Source: Hyphomicrobiales bacterium
Lineage (GTDB): Bacteria; Pseudomonadota; Alphaproteobacteria; Rhizobiales; Beijerinckiaceae
Length of the DNA: 64,000 nt
Assembly: GCA_019247795.1 (NCBI GenBank)
Contig: JAFBAK010000245.1
Span: forward strand, 34,724-98,723
Direction of reading: 5' to 3'
Each line of letters opens with the position of its first letter. Within the stretch, counting starts at the first letter, position 1. The notes beneath the pieces were generated by a model that searched no databases, was not told the origin of the DNA, and saw only the letters and a program-made list of their open reading frames with translations. A program made the translations under genes and the position numbers. Positions 61,923 through 64,000 of this stretch are shown here, piece by piece.

Positions 61923-63149
61923 ATGGCGAGGAAGAGGGCGAGCGGGAGGACGAAAGCCAAGACGGGTTCGGGTTCGAGGTTGAGGTCGAAGTCCAAGACT
62001 TCCGCCAAGACGACCGCGGTGAAGGGGCGCCCCACGGCAGCCCGTAGCGCCAAGGCGCGCACGACCAGGGCGTCTGTAAAAAAGCCGCCGTCGTCGAGAG
62101 GCGCCGCGAAAGCGCGCAAGGGACTTCTCGAGCGCCTTTCTGAAGGGCCGGTGATCTGCGCCGAGGGTTATCTTTTCGAGTTCGAACGGCGCGGCTATCT
62201 GCAGGCCGGCGCCTTCGTGCCCGAAGTGGTGCTCGAGCATCCCGAGCTTGTCGAAAGCCTGCATCGCGATTTCGTGCATGCCGGCTCGGATGTGGTCGAA
62301 GCCTTCACCTATTATGCACATCGCGAGAAGCTGAGGATCGTCGGGCGCGAGAAGGATCTCGAACGCATCAATCGTCAGGCGCTGCGCATCGCCAAGAAGG
62401 TCGCGAAAGAGACGGGTGCGCTTCTCGCCGGCAATATCTGCAACACCAACATCTACGATCCGGGCGATCCGCAATCGCACAAGGCCGCTCAGCGCATGTT
62501 CGACGAGCAGATCGGCTGGGCTGTCGAGAACGGCGTCGATTTCATCATCGGTGAGACTTTCAGCTACACGGCCGAGGCGGAACTCGCCGCGAAATCCATC
62601 AAGAAGAGCGGGCTGCCTGCGGTCGTCACGCTCGCGGTTCACAAGGAGCCGGTCTCGCGCGAAAACCTCCCGCTCGGCGAAGCGGCGAAGCGCCTCGAGG
62701 CAGCGGGCGCCGATGTTGTCGGCTTCAATTGCATCCGCGGTCCCTGGACGATGCTGCCGCTGCTCGCCGACGTGCGCGCGGCCGTCAAATGCCACGTGGC
62801 CGCGCTTCCCGTGCCTTACCGCACGACGCAAGAGGAGCCGACATTTCAGTCGCTCAACGACGCGCACTGGCACGATTTTCCGGAGGGGCGACCTTTCCCG
62901 ACCTCCCTCGATCCCTTCGTCTGCAATCGTCACGAGATCGGCGAGTTTGCCAAGAAGGCCTACGCGATCGGCGTGCACTATCTCGGTGTCTGTTGTGGAG
63001 CGGGACCGCACCATATTCGCGCCATGGCCGAGGCGCTCGGCCGGCAGCCTCCGGCCAGCCGCTACTCGCCCGACATGACGAAGCACGCCTTCTTCGGCAG
63101 CAACAAGCGCCTGAAGGCTCACAATATCGCCTACGCCGGCCGGCTTTGA
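61923..63149 (+). CDS. Homocysteine S-methyltransferase-family protein with basic N-terminal tail
   Basis: 408 aa. Residues 1 to about 70 are almost only Lys, Arg, Ala, Ser and Thr (SKSKTSAKTTAVKGR and similar), like a histone H1 tail. From about residue 75 comes a TIM-barrel homocysteine methyltransferase domain: VICAEGYLFEFERRGYLQAG, zinc-ligand Cys in VVGFNCIRGP and the CC pair in YLGVCCGAGPHHIRAMAEAL. Methyl donor unknown (betaine or S-methylmethionine types are options). ATG 61923 behind AGGACAGGAC. Confidence 0.86.
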   Translation: MARKRASGRTKAKTGSGSRLRSKSKTSAKTTAVKGRPTAARSAKARTTRASVKKPPSSRGAAKARKGLLERLSEGPVICAEGYLFEFERRGYLQAGAFVPEVVLEHPELVESLHRDFVHAGSDVVEAFTYYAHREKLRIVGREKDLERINRQALRIAKKVAKETGALLAGNICNTNIYDPGDPQSHKAAQRMFDEQIGWAVENGVDFIIGETFSYTAEAELAAKSIKKSGLPAVVTLAVHKEPVSRENLPLGEAAKRLEAAGADVVGFNCIRGPWTMLPLLADVRAAVKCHVAALPVPYRTTQEEPTFQSLNDAHWHDFPEGRPFPTSLDPFVCNRHEIGEFAKKAYAIGVHYLGVCCGAGPHHIRAMAEALGRQPPASRYSPDMTKHAFFGSNKRLKAHNIAYAGRL

Positions 63150-63206
63150 TCAAGGCAAGCTCGGCGCGGTCGAGCCGCCGCGCCAGCGAGCCTCAGGCGT
63201 TCTGCC

Positions 63207-63914
63207 TCAGCCGAGATAGGCCCGCTGCACCTTCTCGTCGTCGAGGAGATCCTTGCCGCGCCCGGTGAGCACGATACGCCCGCTCTCCATGACATAGGCG
63301 TAGTCCGCGATGCTGAGCGCCAGCAAGGCATTCTGCTCGACGAGCAGGATGGTGACGCCCTGCCCGTTGATGGTGCGGATCGTTTCGAAGACATTCTCCA
63401 CCATTACCGGAGAAAGTCCCATGCTGGGCTCATCCATCAGCAGCACGCGGGGCCGCCCCATCAAGGCGCGCGCCGTCGCCACCATTTGCTGCTCCCCGCC
63501 TGAAAGTGTGCCTGCGACCTGTTTGTGGCGTTCGCGCAGCCTCGGAAAGAGGCTGAACATCCGCTCCTTGTCCTCGGCGACGGCTTGGCGGTCGCGGCGG
63601 CGGAATGCTCCCATCGCCAGATTTTCCTCGACGGTGAGGCGCGCGAAGATGCGCCGACCTTCCGGCACCTGCATCAAGCCGAGCGCGGCGATCTCGTGCG
63701 GCGCGACGCCGCCGAGGCTTTCCCCGTCGAGCCTGATCTCGCCGCCTCTCGGATGCAAGATGCCGCTGATCGCTCGCAGGGTGGTCGTCTTGCCGGCGCC
63801 GTTCGCCCCGACGAGGGTGACGATCTGCTTGGTGTCGACGGTGAATGATACGCCCTTCAGGGCTTCGATGTTGTCGTAAAAGACATGAATGGCATCGACT
63901 TCGAGAAGCGCCAT
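63207..63914 (-). CDS. livF: Branched-chain amino acid ABC transporter ATPase LivF-like
   Basis: 235-aa ATPase. Walker A GANGAGKTT near residue 36, signature LSGGEQQM near 137 and Walker B VLLMDEPSMGLSP near 156 are intact. PEGRRIFARLTVEENLAMGAF is typical of LivF. Substrate may be branched-chain amino acids, amides or urea-like compounds. Its 57-base convergent gap to the methyltransferase gene has no clear feature; the rest of the operon lies beyond the window. Confidence 0.9.
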   Translation of the reverse strand: MALLEVDAIHVFYDNIEALKGVSFTVDTKQIVTLVGANGAGKTTTLRAISGILHPRGGEIRLDGESLGGVAPHEIAALGLMQVPEGRRIFARLTVEENLAMGAFRRRDRQAVAEDKERMFSLFPRLRERHKQVAGTLSGGEQQMVATARALMGRPRVLLMDEPSMGLSPVMVENVFETIRTINGQGVTILLVEQNALLALSIADYAYVMESGRIVLTGRGKDLLDDEKVQRAYLG

Positions 63915-63919
63915 GCTGG

Positions 63920-64000
63920 CTATCCTTCGGCCGGGGCGTCGAGCTGCCGGATGTGGTCGCTCGCATGGCGCAGGACGTCCGCCGGAACTCCCTTCGCACT
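63920..64000 (-). CDS. 3' end of the next upstream gene (partial, probably livG)
   Basis: Reading leftward from the window edge, 26 codons end in TAG five bases before livF: GVPADVLRHASDHIRQLDAP is the readable part. LivG normally precedes livF, but these residues are not diagnostic and may be a C-terminal extension. Confidence 0.45.
   Translation of the reverse strand, partial: SAKGVPADVLRHASDHIRQLDAPAEG

Noticed and set aside
1-64000. CRISPR arrays, tRNA or rRNA genes, insertion sequences
   Set aside because: By eye no regularly spaced repeats, T-loop-like GTTCGAATC strings in a cloverleaf setting, or transposase frames were found; a tRNAscan or ISfinder search would settle this.

Overview
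The window is a dense, GC-rich stretch from an alphaproteobacterial methylotroph. The likely home is Hyphomicrobiales, in a Methylobacteriaceae/Beijerinckiaceae-type lineage. This rests on the tetrahydromethanopterin (H4MPT) C1 genes, a lanthanide-type methanol dehydrogenase XoxF, pqqABCDE and an EcfG-type stress promoter. The genus is inference. No rRNA, tRNA, CRISPR array, transposase or integrase was recognised.

Region 1 (about 0.2-18.2 kb) is the H4MPT/methanofuran C1 island. The formyltransferase/hydrolase complex fhcBADC and a pterin carbinolamine dehydratase run leftward. mptG, mtdB, an ATP-grasp gene, mch, a second ATP-grasp gene, a CitG-like gene and fae run rightward. After a HisA-like gene (leftward) and mfnF (rightward) comes a leftward operon: an MfnB-FolB fusion, an MfnE-like kinase, a flavoprotein, a dihydropteroate-synthase-like protein and a DUF447 protein. 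Together these oxidise formaldehyde to formate and make the two cofactors needed.

Region 2 (about 18.5-44.5 kb) is a periplasmic quinoprotein/lanthanide block. It holds a SoxYZ-like carrier, pqqABCDE (pqqA is too short for the ORF track), a cytochrome c, a Ped/Lut-type ABC ATPase and permease, and a NitT/TauT-type ABC importer. Next come three small exported or Cys-rich proteins, a pentapeptide-repeat protein, the PQQ-associated binding protein and beta-propeller, and xoxF-xoxG-xoxJ with a rhodanese-like gene. It closes with a metallo-hydrolase, a TonB-dependent receptor, a MoxYX-like two-component pair and tonB. XoxF oxidises methanol to formaldehyde and XoxG takes the electrons. The receptor, TonB and ABC parts are the likely lanthanide-supply route. 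Formaldehyde then enters region 1 through Fae.

Region 3 (about 44.6-57.4 kb) is accessory and stress-related: two drug-efflux systems, a glycosyltransferase with a glycogen-debranching-type enzyme, a GH15 enzyme, an MgtC-like protein, a DUF3175 protein and small exported proteins. One perfect and several near EcfG-type promoters lie here.

Region 4 (57.4-64 kb) has a four-gene leftward operon (flavin monooxygenase, carboxymuconolactone-decarboxylase-like protein, beta-hydroxyacid dehydrogenase, MBL hydrolase), a lipoprotein, a homocysteine methyltransferase with a histone-H1-like basic tail, and the end of a branched-chain amino acid ABC operon running off the edge.
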